From the NCBI GenBank assembly GCA_023412915.1, contig JAEZRE010000017.1:124001-188000 (forward strand): a stretch of DNA of 64,000 nt, read 5' to 3'. Origin of the DNA: Bacillota bacterium. GTDB taxonomy: Bacteria; Bacillota; Clostridia; Acetivibrionales; DTU013. Positions 43,487-52,184 of the stretch are shown in pieces. The position numbers and the translations under genes are program-made. The notes under the pieces were generated by a model. It made no database searches and had not been told where the DNA came from. It saw nothing but the letters and a program-made list of their open reading frames with translations. Position 1 is the stretch's first letter, and each line of letters begins with the position of its first letter.

Positions 43487-43499
43487 ACCTTCCTCCTCC

Positions 43500-44285
43500 T
43501 TAAATATCCGAAACAGGCGTTTTTCCGTTCATCCATGTCAACTCGGTATCGATTGCGAACTGGTTCGGCCATTTGAACCCGTCGGCTTCAAACGGTACGA
43601 AGTCCGTAACGCTTTTGTAGAAAGCTTCAACATTAGCCGCATCTTTTGAAGCATAGATATTTTCAATAAGCTTCATGATACCTTCAGGTTTATCTTTCGT
43701 TCCCTCGAGCACTTTAAGAAACCATTTATGGTAAGGATACAAGGTCTCGTTGTGAGCGAGCAGCATTCTTCCGCCGAAAAGCACGAGATTTGTGACCGCG
43801 AGATCGAGCAGATAGCTGTTGCCGCGTTTCAGAGCTTCGGAGCAATACCATTTCCAGGCTTCGAGCTGTGCGCGGAAACGCTTTATATTTTCAGCTTTCT
43901 TTTCCACAGGGTATCGCGTAATCCGGGCGATTAGCTCGCATACCCCGTCGATTCTGGAGAAAACCGGGATGGAGCCCTCGAACGCGAATCTGGCCGGTTC
44001 GCTCCCGTATTCGGCCACCTTTTTCATGAAATCCACACAGATATATTTACCGTCGACATAGCCATCCTTGTACGTGCAGCTTTCAGTTTCGAAGTATGTC
44101 ATTTCACCTGCCTTCAGGCGCGCATCGTAGTTCTCATCCGATATCAGGATCATGATATCCACGTCCGAATTTTCAGCTTCAAAACCGTGTGCTACGGAGC
44201 CGGCAACGAGCAGGCCGAGGACATCGTCCCTCTTTTTTAGTTTTTCCGAAATATTTTTTATCGTTTCCTCATGATGCAAATACAT
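43500..44285 (-). CDS. Nucleotidyltransferase-domain protein
   Basis: 261 residues. Pol-beta-type nucleotidyltransferase motif VAGSVAHGFEAENSDVDIMI near residue 27, i.e. GSxxxG...SDxD with the two metal-binding Asp, followed by a helical domain. The pattern resembles aminoglycoside- or small-molecule-adenylylating and MNT-like proteins; the target is unknown. ATG at 44285 with AAAGGATTAA upstream. Confidence 0.85.
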   Translation of the reverse strand: MYLHHEETIKNISEKLKKRDDVLGLLVAGSVAHGFEAENSDVDIMILISDENYDARLKAGEMTYFETESCTYKDGYVDGKYICVDFMKKVAEYGSEPARFAFEGSIPVFSRIDGVCELIARITRYPVEKKAENIKRFRAQLEAWKWYCSEALKRGNSYLLDLAVTNLVLFGGRMLLAHNETLYPYHKWFLKVLEGTKDKPEGIMKLIENIYASKDAANVEAFYKSVTDFVPFEADGFKWPNQFAIDTELTWMNGKTPVSDI

Positions 44286-44434
44286 ATGATTAATCCTTTC
44301 ATAATCTGAGACTTCTAAATTGCGCTAGTATTGTGAAGGAACAATTTTATTGCTAATCACTATTATAAGCATCTTCTACTGTTGGAATAAAAGGTGATAG
44401 GAAAGGGTCTGCCTTCATCTGACATGCATACCGC

Positions 44435-45331
44435 TCAGATGGCTTGCCTATTTATCAGACTGTCTATCCAGGCATAGCACGAATCCAGTTCCTCATCGCT
44501 GACGAGGTCGGAACGGTGTTCAAAAAGCAGTTTGACGTCTCTGGCTTCCCGCCTGATTATTTCAAAATAATTCTTGACATCGGCCCACCCGTCCTCCGGT
44601 TTCAAGCCCGGCAAAAGCGGATAATGCGGAAACTCTACGGTATTACCCACCTTTGAGTACGACAGGTGCAGCAGTCCTGTATATCTCGTAAACCGCTTCA
44701 AAATATCAATTACATTTAAATCCGGGTCAATTCTATCCTGCACATGAAGTCTTCCTATGTCCAGACATAATTTGACCGCTCTGAAATCAGATAACATTCC
44801 TTCCAAAAATGACGTTTCAGTAATATAACCGTTCAGCGCATCTAATTCCAAAACCGGTGTGAAGCTATATTTTATAGCCTTGTCGCTGAGCCATTCGAAA
44901 AGTGACTTACTGTAACTAACCAAATCTTCAAACAAGTATTCGTTTTCATAAACATACTCGGAACGGTGGTAAAACCTCCATCTGCTCAAATCGAACGATT
45001 CTGTGATTATCACAGGCTTAGGATAGTGGAACAGGACATAACAAGGCCTGATCCTCATTGATCTGATAAATTCAAATTCAGATTCCATATCGCAGAAAGC
45101 CCGTTTCCGCACGGCGGGGTCCGGATCGAGGAATAAAGGATCACGGGATGCGTAAACCCCAGCCCGCAGTGGAAAATGTATACCCAGCTCCAGGCCTTTC
45201 CGTTTTATTTCGGACAACAACATTGAAATATCATCCGTCGATCTCATCAGGCAGGCTTCTACGCCATACATCCCTTCACGGTAGTCCTTTTGAAATTTGC
45301 AGGGATCAAACGAACCGAATTGCCCGATCAT
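44435..45331 (-). CDS. Sugar phosphate isomerase/epimerase-like TIM-barrel protein
   Basis: 298 residues. Xylose-isomerase-like/AP endonuclease 2 fold: LGIHFPLRAG, VLFHYPKPV, PVLELDAL, KLCLDIGRLH, GLLHLSYSK and LLFEHRSD, in which the Glu, Asp and His that bind the metal are visible. Substrate unknown. No good ribosome binding site lies before the ATG at 45331, so the start is uncertain. Confidence 0.78.
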   Translation of the reverse strand: MIGQFGSFDPCKFQKDYREGMYGVEACLMRSTDDISMLLSEIKRKGLELGIHFPLRAGVYASRDPLFLDPDPAVRKRAFCDMESEFEFIRSMRIRPCYVLFHYPKPVIITESFDLSRWRFYHRSEYVYENEYLFEDLVSYSKSLFEWLSDKAIKYSFTPVLELDALNGYITETSFLEGMLSDFRAVKLCLDIGRLHVQDRIDPDLNVIDILKRFTRYTGLLHLSYSKVGNTVEFPHYPLLPGLKPEDGWADVKNYFEIIRREARDVKLLFEHRSDLVSDEELDSCYAWIDSLINRQAI

Positions 45332-45398
45332 AAAAGCATTTATGGCATTATCCCCCCCGTATCAGTATCCAGCGGTATAAACTCCTATACAACAGGGC

Positions 45399-46199
45399 TT
45401 ACAGCTTTCTCAATAGTGCATATGAATCCGATACCTTTTCAAAACCTAGCTTCACATACATCTCCTTGGGCGTATCGTCTTCGTCTGTAGTCAAATATAT
45501 CATGCGTGCTCCCTTTGCAAAAGCGGCGCATATCAGGTGCTTCAGGATGGCAGTTCCGAGGCCCTGATGCCTGTACTTGGACAGAACCGTAAAATCTTCT
45601 ATTTTGGCCGTGCCGTCATATAAAAACAGATCGCAGTTACCCGCGGGCTCGCCCTGATAATAGCAGATATAGGATTCTATCGAGGCGTTCGACAAATAGA
45701 CCCGCCCGCGGTATTTCGCCCTGCGGATGCAAAAGTCTTCGCCGCAGACTCCGCTGTACTGTGTCGTGTCCAGGTATACAAGGTCCTCCACCATAGCCGG
45801 ATCCGCTATTTTACGTATTTCACACTCTGCTTTCAGAGGCCATCCGGGCGGTTCTGCCGGCGTAAATACATACTGGCCGTAATGCTCTATCTGCAGCTTG
45901 TCGTCGTACTCTTTCAGGCTTGTTGCATGTTGCATTACGTCCATGGTTATTTTACAAAATCCCAGGTTTTCCTCCCGGTTAAGCTTTATTTCCCCAGCAA
46001 TTATCCGCAGCAGGTCGTCAAGCGTCGGCGCGCCCTTTATGTGTAAATAGTTGTGATCGTACATATCGCTCATAACTGTATTCCGGTATCTGATGAACCA
46101 TTCGTTTTCGAAGGGTTCGGAAAAGCATCGGGTATATGCCCTCTCACACCGCCTGATATTATGGAGCATTTCAGACAATGAAGCTGCCGGTATGTTCAT
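45399..46199 (-). CDS. GNAT family N-acetyltransferase
   Basis: 266 residues. The C-terminal half holds the GNAT fold (VLSKYRHQGLGTAILKHLICAA, then MYVKLGF). The N-terminal 100 residues are an extra domain with several Trp/Tyr. Substrate unknown. ATG at 46199, 14 bp after the next gene upstream. Confidence 0.85.
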   Translation of the reverse strand: MNIPAASLSEMLHNIRRCERAYTRCFSEPFENEWFIRYRNTVMSDMYDHNYLHIKGAPTLDDLLRIIAGEIKLNREENLGFCKITMDVMQHATSLKEYDDKLQIEHYGQYVFTPAEPPGWPLKAECEIRKIADPAMVEDLVYLDTTQYSGVCGEDFCIRRAKYRGRVYLSNASIESYICYYQGEPAGNCDLFLYDGTAKIEDFTVLSKYRHQGLGTAILKHLICAAFAKGARMIYLTTDEDDTPKEMYVKLGFEKVSDSYALLRKL

Positions 46200-46213
46200 T
46201 GCTCCATCACTCC

Positions 46214-47050
46214 CTACAATTCTGCCGTTGCTCCGGTACGAAAATAATGCAGCCTTTCACCCAACTCTTCTTTCAATATTTCAAAGGCGGGATCACCGGT
46301 GCAATGACCCGTATAAACATGCTTCACACCCAAAGCTGTGAGCCGCTTTGCCAAGCCTTTGACCTCCTCGGGTTTCCCGCTCATTGAACTTGTACCCTTG
46401 AACCCCATCAGATGAAACCCACCGAAGACAGCCGCTACTTCCTTTCCGTCGAAGGCTTCCCTTGCCTCTTTTACGATATTGTCAATGCCGCCGTGGCAGC
46501 AGCTGTTAAGGATCACAAGGCCGCTTCCCGCTTCAAACACAAGGCTTTGTTCATGCTCGAAGTCATCGGCAGCAAAGCTTTTTCGCGTTTTTCTGTACAT
46601 ATGGGCTTTCTTGCCTATTGCAGCAAGTCCGGCCGTCTTATGTGAAATAAGCCTGACGCCTTCGTCTATCTGTCGGTCGCCTTCCACGAAAACAAACCTG
46701 TCGTCGTAATTATCCAGCAGGCCTTTCGGAATGCCGACATAATGCCTGAACGGACCAATTTTTACATAATACGAGTCGGTAGCCGCATTTTGAATATATA
46801 CCTTAGCCTTGCCATTCCGTGAGAAGAAACCTTCAAAACCGCCGGAATGGTCATAATGACCGTGCGATAAAAAGGCTGTATCGATATCCGCAAGATTTAT
46901 CCCCATTTTATCGGCATTACCCAGAAAAAGATCGGATGCTCCCGTATCGAGGAGATACTGTTTCCCGTTATATTCGATATGTATGGCGAGCCCATGCTCC
47001 CCGGTCAGACCACCGCCGGCTTTATTCTCTATAAGCGCTGTAAGCTTCAT
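46214..47050 (-). CDS. Metallo-beta-lactamase fold protein, COG1237-like
   Basis: 278 residues. LLDTGASDLFL, canonical SHGHYDHSGG, LNSCCHGG, GGFHLMG and a final YTGHCTG. This is the pattern of the COG1237 group, which includes the archaeal enzyme of methanopterin synthesis; the activity in bacteria is not known. ATG at 47050 follows GGGAGGGG. Confidence 0.9.
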   Translation of the reverse strand: MKLTALIENKAGGGLTGEHGLAIHIEYNGKQYLLDTGASDLFLGNADKMGINLADIDTAFLSHGHYDHSGGFEGFFSRNGKAKVYIQNAATDSYYVKIGPFRHYVGIPKGLLDNYDDRFVFVEGDRQIDEGVRLISHKTAGLAAIGKKAHMYRKTRKSFAADDFEHEQSLVFEAGSGLVILNSCCHGGIDNIVKEAREAFDGKEVAAVFGGFHLMGFKGTSSMSGKPEEVKGLAKRLTALGVKHVYTGHCTGDPAFEILKEELGERLHYFRTGATAEL

Positions 47051-47116
47051 TACATCCCCTCCCATACCTTTTCTTATATGCAGCCTGCCTTTATACCGCA
47101 CTTCTTCGCGTTAACT

Positions 47117-48040
47117 TTAAGAACATATATATTCGGCGATACTTCCGATATGCGTGTTATCCGTGCCGCAGCAGCCGCCGACGATCTTCAGAGAGATCAA
47201 GTCCGACAGGCTTTGTATGGACCTCGCCAGTTCGTTACAGCCGGAGCATTTTAAATCTTTGGAATTGTCGAGTTCCTCCGGCGGCAGCGGCGAGGTGTTT
47301 GCCTGAATACCGCAGAACCTTTGCTTTACCAGGCTTGTCCGGTTGAATTCAAAGGATAACGCCTTATAAAGCACCGTCGGATGCACGCAGTTCGTCATGT
47401 AGCAGACTGGCCCGCGCTCAACATATGCGTCCGTCCGAAGGATCGCATCGTGAATGGTGGTTCCGTCGATCAGCCTGCCGTTCTCTCGTATCATGAAGCT
47501 TATGACATAGGGCAGCTCCGTTCCTTCCATAGCTTTTGCCATACCGAGAATCTCCGGCAGCGCGGGCATTATTCCCGCAAACAGGAAATCGACTCCCGAA
47601 CGCTCGAACATCTCAGCCTGCCAGGAATGGAATTCGAACGCCTCCTCCTTTTGCAATATGTCCGTCGCTTTATATGCGTCGCCCTTGCAGCCCATCAGGC
47701 CGCCGGCATACATCTCTATGCCCGAAGCATCGCGCAGCTGTCTGAGAAATTGAACATTATCACAAATGATAGCCTCGTCATACCCTGCTTTAAAAACACG
47801 TTCCCTGTTTGCCCGCCTCGTCGGAGTCGTTGCAATAAAGGGCATACCAAACGTTCCCGCCGTATCGATGTATTGGTACCATAGCTCTCGCAGAGCCGCC
47901 TTGCCGCCCCTGCGGTATAAGATATCCGCAAGCGCAATCGTTTCATGAGGCGCGAGACCATATTCCCGCTTCAATCTTTCACCAATGGCGCCCTCCATCA
48001 AAATAGCACGGTTGCTTTCAAAGCACGAAACAAAGGACAT
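47117..48040 (-). CDS. Homocysteine S-methyltransferase family protein
   Basis: 307 residues, a (beta/alpha)8 methyltransferase barrel. ILMEGAIGERL near the start, zinc-ligand region TNCVHP (Cys) and the C-terminal GGCCGT with the other two Cys. Methyl donor could be S-methylmethionine or another methylated compound. ATG at 48040 follows AGGAGC. Cotranscribed with the MBL gene downstream, 66 bp apart. Confidence 0.88.
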   Translation of the reverse strand: MSFVSCFESNRAILMEGAIGERLKREYGLAPHETIALADILYRRGGKAALRELWYQYIDTAGTFGMPFIATTPTRRANRERVFKAGYDEAIICDNVQFLRQLRDASGIEMYAGGLMGCKGDAYKATDILQKEEAFEFHSWQAEMFERSGVDFLFAGIMPALPEILGMAKAMEGTELPYVISFMIRENGRLIDGTTIHDAILRTDAYVERGPVCYMTNCVHPTVLYKALSFEFNRTSLVKQRFCGIQANTSPLPPEELDNSKDLKCSGCNELARSIQSLSDLISLKIVGGCCGTDNTHIGSIAEYICS

Positions 48041-48107
48041 ATGCCGCTCCTGACAACAAAGAATAGGTGGTACGACAAATATATGGTATATTACGCCGGA
48101 GCATTAG

Positions 48108-48851
48108 TCAAACCCTTGACCCGAATATGCTCTTCAGACTTACTTCCAATCCGTCAAAAATAAATGAGCTGACCTTTCCATTTTTCCTGTACACCGCGCT
48201 TTTTGCGAGGTCATTATTTTCAAAAAGGTATACCGTAACTTCTTTGCTAAAGGGATTGACGATCCAGTATTCCCGGACTCCCGTGGACATGTACAGGTCC
48301 AGCTTCTTCACCGAATCCCTGCCGCGGGTGCCCTCGGACAGTATCTCCACCAGGAGCTCGGGAACTCCGTCATACTTTTTCTTTTCGTTCAATTTTTGCT
48401 CCAGGTCGCAAATAACCATCAGATCAGGCTGAACGACATTTTTATTATCCTCGGTCCTCTTCAGCGTTATGTCAAAGGGCGCCAGCATGGGCCTGCAAGC
48501 CTTCCCCATAAACCAGTTGTAAAATATAACATAAAGCTCGCCGAGCGCCTGCTGATGGTCGAAATTCGGCGAAGCCATCATATATAACTCGCCGTCGATA
48601 TATTCAAACCGGTCGTCGCTGTTTTCCGCGATCTCAAGGAATTCTTCATAAGACACTTTTTTAGGCATTCTGGCGTAAGCCTCGGCCTTTTCTTTCAGGT
48701 AGCTCTCGTAAAAAGCTTTTTTGTCGGCATCTTCAAAGGCAACAAGCCTGGCCACCTTACGGCCGTTGCTGGTGATAACGACCTCTTCCCTGGCGGATGC
48801 CCTCAGGTATTTCCCGAGATTATTTTTCAGTTCCGTAGCTTTAATGATCAC
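48108..48851 (-). CDS. PhD/YefM antitoxin domain fused to a Uma2-type PD-(D/E)XK nuclease
   Basis: 247 residues. Residues 1-50 (IIKATELKNNLGKYLRAS, then VVITSNGRKVARLV) match the DNA-binding PhD/YefM antitoxin fold. Residues 65-247 are a Uma2 domain: FEYIDGELYMMAS, VVQPDLMVIC, LLVEILSEGTRGRDSVKKLDLY, with the Asp, Glu and Lys of the PD-(D/E)XK site. No toxin gene lies beside it. The promoter at 48903-48931 and the palindrome at 48879-48892 suggest autoregulation by the N-terminal domain. Confidence 0.88.
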   Translation of the reverse strand: MIIKATELKNNLGKYLRASAREEVVITSNGRKVARLVAFEDADKKAFYESYLKEKAEAYARMPKKVSYEEFLEIAENSDDRFEYIDGELYMMASPNFDHQQALGELYVIFYNWFMGKACRPMLAPFDITLKRTEDNKNVVQPDLMVICDLEQKLNEKKKYDGVPELLVEILSEGTRGRDSVKKLDLYMSTGVREYWIVNPFSKEVTVYLFENNDLAKSAVYRKNGKVSSFIFDGLEVSLKSIFGSRV

Positions 48852-48878
48852 AGAATGTCGCCTCCATCCGATTCGGCT

Positions 48879-48892
48879 ACTTTAGCTAAAGT
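48879..48892. promoter_or_regulatory. 14-bp palindrome at the start of the PhD-Uma2 transcript
   Basis: ACTTTAGCTAAAGT is a perfect palindrome, flanked by GCTA/TAGC-like bases that lengthen the dyad. It lies about 4-17 nt downstream of the predicted transcription start, a position from which a PhD-type dimer could block initiation. Confidence 0.6.
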
Positions 48893-48902
48893 GGCTATTA
48901 TG

Positions 48903-48931
48903 ATTATACAATACTATATATCAATTATCAA
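48903..48931 (-). promoter_or_regulatory. Promoter of the PhD-Uma2 gene
   Basis: TTGATA (48931-48926) and TATAAT (48908-48903), 17-bp spacing, near-consensus, minus strand. Confidence 0.75.
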
Positions 48932-49017
48932 TTTTTGTTTGCTGATTTGTAAATTTGACTCTCTTCAAAACAGGCATACGGGTTTAATATTATTATGCAA
49001 TCAATATTGTTTTCATA

Positions 49018-49047
49018 TTGACATTATTGTGTGACATACAGTATAAT
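49018..49047 (+). promoter_or_regulatory. Promoter of padR
   Basis: TTGACA (49018-49023) and TATAAT (49042-49047), both consensus, with 18-bp spacing. TGTGTGACATACA lies inside the spacer; PadR operators often have ATGT/ACAT half-sites, so self-repression is possible. Confidence 0.8.
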
Positions 49048-49064
49048 GATCTCGAGGTGGTAAA

Positions 49065-49415
49065 ATGGAATCAATGGATGAACTTGTAAATAGTCTTATA
49101 GTGGAACTGAGGAGAGGGACTCTCATACTATCCGTGCTCAGCCAGTTGAACCGTCCCGAATACGGCTATTCTCTCGTACAGAAGCTGGAGGAAAAAAATG
49201 CGGTTATCGATGCAGGGACATTGTACCCTCTTTTACGCAGGCTTGAGAAACAGAAGCTTTTGTCAAGCCAGTGGGATACCAGCGAAAGCCGGCCTCGAAA
49301 GTTTTACGTCTTGAGCGATGAAGGAAAAATGGTTTATCAGCGCTTAAAGGGTGAATGGAGCGCCCTTTCGAAGCAGCTTGAAGTTTTAATGATGGAGGGC
49401 GATAAGAATGAATGA
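49065..49415 (+). CDS. PadR family transcriptional regulator
   Basis: 116 residues. Winged helix of the PadR type: RGTLILSVLSQLNRPEYGYSLVQ, DAGTLYPLLRRLEKQKLL and RKFYVLSDEGK. ATG at 49065 follows GAGGTGG. It overlaps the HAAS-protein gene by 8 bp; this padR-HAAS pair is common in Firmicutes, and PadR usually represses the pair. Confidence 0.95.
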   Translation: MESMDELVNSLIVELRRGTLILSVLSQLNRPEYGYSLVQKLEEKNAVIDAGTLYPLLRRLEKQKLLSSQWDTSESRPRKFYVLSDEGKMVYQRLKGEWSALSKQLEVLMMEGDKNE

Positions 49416-50442
49416 AACGAATTTAATCGAACGTTATTTGAACGCTGTGGCAGAGCATTTGCCGGAAGATACGCGTGAAGATGTTAAAAAGGAACTAAGG
49501 GCAAATATTGAAGATATGCTGCCTGAAAATTCTACGGAAGAAGATGTCCGCAGGGTACTCGAACAGCTGGGCAATCCCGTCGGGCTTGCCGAGGAATACC
49601 GCCAGACAAAAAGGTATCTGATCGGTCCGAGCCTGTATGACAGCTACATTTCAATATTGAAATTGGTAATAGGGATTGCTGTGATCGTATTCTCATTCAT
49701 CTGGGTCATTGGAAACACAGCAAAGCCGGCATTCGATATAGCAAAGCCGCCGGTTGACTTTATAACAAATTTCATTTCCGGAATCATAAGCGCGGCGTTC
49801 AATGGTTTGCTACAGGCATTTTTGTGGGTGACCGTGGTTTTTGTCGTTCTGGAAAGGGTGGGCCTCAGAGAAGGGCAGCTCCCTTTCGGAAAGAAGGTAT
49901 GGTCCGTTGACGATCTGCCTGAGGTTACATTGAACGATAAGGGCAGAATAAGCCGCGGAGAGACTGTAGTAGGTTTGATTTTCTCCGTTGCTTTCACAGC
50001 GCTGCTTGTTTTCCAGCCTCAGACCTTCGCCTGGTACGGAAAGACGAGCTCCGGCATGATGCTTGTTACGCCGCTTTTTGACATAGAGAGGCTTCGGCCT
50101 TTCATCTTCTTCATTGTCGTGCTGGCCATCCTTCAGTTCGTAACGTGCATTTACAAGTTCATTGTAATGCGCTGGAATCTGCCGCTTGCCATTGCCAATA
50201 CTGCAAATAATATTGCTTCGAGCATATTGGTATTTATTATGTTTAATGGCGGCAATATTATAAATCCTGATTTTCTGGCACGCTTTGCAGGTGTGGTCGG
50301 TCAGCCTGCCACCGGGTTCACTGTCTCGTCCCACACTTTCTTTTCGGTATTTGTCACACTATGCATTGTCGGATGCGCTATCGACAGCATTTCAGGCTTT
50401 GTAAAAAGCCGCAGGCTCAGTCTTCCTTCGGTAAAATTATAA
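49408..50442 (+). CDS. HAAS domain membrane protein (DUF1700-like)
   Basis: 344 residues. N-terminal HAAS domain (IERYLNAVAEHLPEDTREDVKKEL, then LEQLGNPVGLAEEYR) followed by about six helices and a conserved loop (WSVDDLPEVTLNDKGRISRGE). HAAS proteins partner with PadR regulators in membrane signalling; the signal is unknown. Has a GGAGGG site. Confidence 0.9.
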   Translation: MNETNLIERYLNAVAEHLPEDTREDVKKELRANIEDMLPENSTEEDVRRVLEQLGNPVGLAEEYRQTKRYLIGPSLYDSYISILKLVIGIAVIVFSFIWVIGNTAKPAFDIAKPPVDFITNFISGIISAAFNGLLQAFLWVTVVFVVLERVGLREGQLPFGKKVWSVDDLPEVTLNDKGRISRGETVVGLIFSVAFTALLVFQPQTFAWYGKTSSGMMLVTPLFDIERLRPFIFFIVVLAILQFVTCIYKFIVMRWNLPLAIANTANNIASSILVFIMFNGGNIINPDFLARFAGVVGQPATGFTVSSHTFFSVFVTLCIVGCAIDSISGFVKSRRLSLPSVKL

Positions 50443-50457
50443 GTCCCGCTCAGTGAT

Positions 50458-50486
50458 AAACGGGGGACAAAACCGTCCCCCGTTTT
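50458..50486 (+). terminator. Strong terminator after the padR-HAAS operon
   Basis: AAACGGGGGAC and GTCCCCCGTTT are perfect 11-bp arms around a 6-nt loop, followed by TATATTT. Confidence 0.85.
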
Positions 50487-50679
50487 ATATTTACCCTTTT
50501 AAATATCAACATTTGCCATAATTTTTTGTTAGCAATTAACCATAATATAATTTGAATAAATTATGGCGGTGACTTAAGATATAGATACAGCTAATAAGAA
50601 ATCGGGTGCTATTCAAAAACTATACAACTATTCCGTCTTTTTTGCGGCTTCGCTCTTTTTCGGGTATGTTACCGTTCGC

Positions 50680-52167
50680 ATGTTTTTTCCCGTACTTAAA
50701 AGTAAAACTCTCCCGCTGAATGGGCTTACCGCGCTGCTGATATTTGTCTTCGGTTTTCTGATAATATGGGGAATTGACAGAGCCCTCATCAGTAAAATGG
50801 GGCGGAGCTCTGCGATAATTGCAATATCCATCCAGCTGGCAACAAACGTCGTATTTCAGGCACTTTGCCTAAAGAATCTAGCGGTCAGACCTTCGTGGGA
50901 TTTCGGAGTCATCATGAAAGCTGCCGGAGATATTTCCTCAGGACATACAATAGGCTATTGGAAGTACTTTCAGGAATACCCGTACAACCTGTATACCGCA
51001 GTCTATGTCGGAGCTTTTAAAACGCTTTTCTCCGGGTATGCCGCAGCCCCATATCTACTGAACATGCTGTCGGTCACGGCTTCGATAACAGGCGCGTGTC
51101 TGCTGGCATACAGGCTGTATGGCCGCAGGGCGGCCGTACTGGCTGCGTTTCTATGCCTCGCCGTTACACCGTTTTACCTGAACGTACCAATCGTTTATAC
51201 AGACACACTGTCAATGCCTTTTGTCATATGGACGGTTTATGTATGGACGTACATACCTTCCGGGAAAGGGAAACTAATATTGTATTGTTTAGTTCTCGGG
51301 GCGCTTTCCGCTCTTGGTTTCCTTATCAAGCAGATTGCCGCGTTAGGATTGGTAGCATTTACTGTTGATTATATTTTCGCCGGAAAAGACTACATTATAA
51401 AAACATTCTCCGCCAAAAAGCTTTTGCTGAAGAAATTGTCGCATGCGGTGCCTTTAGCTGTTTCTATCGCTGCCTTCGCGGTAATTTTCTATTTGAGCAC
51501 CCTATATCTGGGCTATATGGACTTCGGTAACAGAACGGTTGTATATAATAAGTTTCCATATACTCACTGGCTTATGATGGGAATGAACAGGAGTTATTCC
51601 GAGGGCGGTACTTCATTCGGCTACGGCGGGTTCAGCGCTGAAGACCTGAAATTCACAAGGCTATTTTCTACCACGTCGGCGATGAAGGAAGCCAATATTG
51701 CCGTAATCAGAGCAAGGCTCAACCGGTTCGGCATGACCGGCTATGCCAAATTTCTGCTGAAGAAAGCCGAATGGACCTGGACTGACGGCGCCTACTTCGT
51801 TCCTGCAAAGCTGGCGCGGTATCCGCTTAAGCGAACGGCTTTACACAAGATAGTTCTGTCAAGCAACGGAAAAATGAACACTCTTTTCAGGATATTCGCA
51901 CAATTCACGCAGACGCTCATGCTGTCAATGATACTGAGCGGGTGTATTGCGGCCCTTCTGAAAAAACCCAATACTGCGTTCAGGCTGATGGCTTTGATGT
52001 GTCTGGGGCTTATGGTCTTTCTTCTTTTCTGGGAGACCAGGTCAAGGTATCTGATATTCATGCTGCCCGTTTTCGTAGTGATGACGGTTCACGGCCTATT
52101 GATCGCGTTCAGCGGGCTTGACAGGGCTGCGGCATACTTAAGGCTAAAGGTGACGATTTTAAAGTAA
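50680..52167 (+). CDS. Glycosyltransferase family 39-like membrane protein
   Basis: 495 residues, about 11 helices. The first outer loop has RPSWDFGVIMKAAGDIS with the Asp typical of GT-C enzymes that use polyprenyl-phosphate sugars, and NVPIVYTDTLSMPF follows; the C-terminal loops lie after helix 8 (YSEGGTSFGYGGF). Likely adds a sugar to an envelope polymer or protein. The reading frame is open upstream to 50578 and encodes one more hydrophobic helix (SVFFAASLFFGYVTV), but it has no ATG, GTG or TTG there. See the finding on a possible ATA start at 50581. Confidence 0.85.
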   Translation: MFFPVLKSKTLPLNGLTALLIFVFGFLIIWGIDRALISKMGRSSAIIAISIQLATNVVFQALCLKNLAVRPSWDFGVIMKAAGDISSGHTIGYWKYFQEYPYNLYTAVYVGAFKTLFSGYAAAPYLLNMLSVTASITGACLLAYRLYGRRAAVLAAFLCLAVTPFYLNVPIVYTDTLSMPFVIWTVYVWTYIPSGKGKLILYCLVLGALSALGFLIKQIAALGLVAFTVDYIFAGKDYIIKTFSAKKLLLKKLSHAVPLAVSIAAFAVIFYLSTLYLGYMDFGNRTVVYNKFPYTHWLMMGMNRSYSEGGTSFGYGGFSAEDLKFTRLFSTTSAMKEANIAVIRARLNRFGMTGYAKFLLKKAEWTWTDGAYFVPAKLARYPLKRTALHKIVLSSNGKMNTLFRIFAQFTQTLMLSMILSGCIAALLKKPNTAFRLMALMCLGLMVFLLFWETRSRYLIFMLPVFVVMTVHGLLIAFSGLDRAAAYLRLKVTILK

Positions 52168-52184
52168 ATCAGGAACTCTGGAAT

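Noticed and set aside
44416..44441. CATCTGA/TCAGATG hairpin at the end of the TIM-barrel gene as terminator
   Set aside because: It overlaps the stop codon, the stem is only 7 bp and no T-run follows.
48853..49064. Toxin gene partner for the PhD domain
   Set aside because: The spacer upstream holds only promoters and the palindrome; downstream is an unrelated methyltransferase gene.
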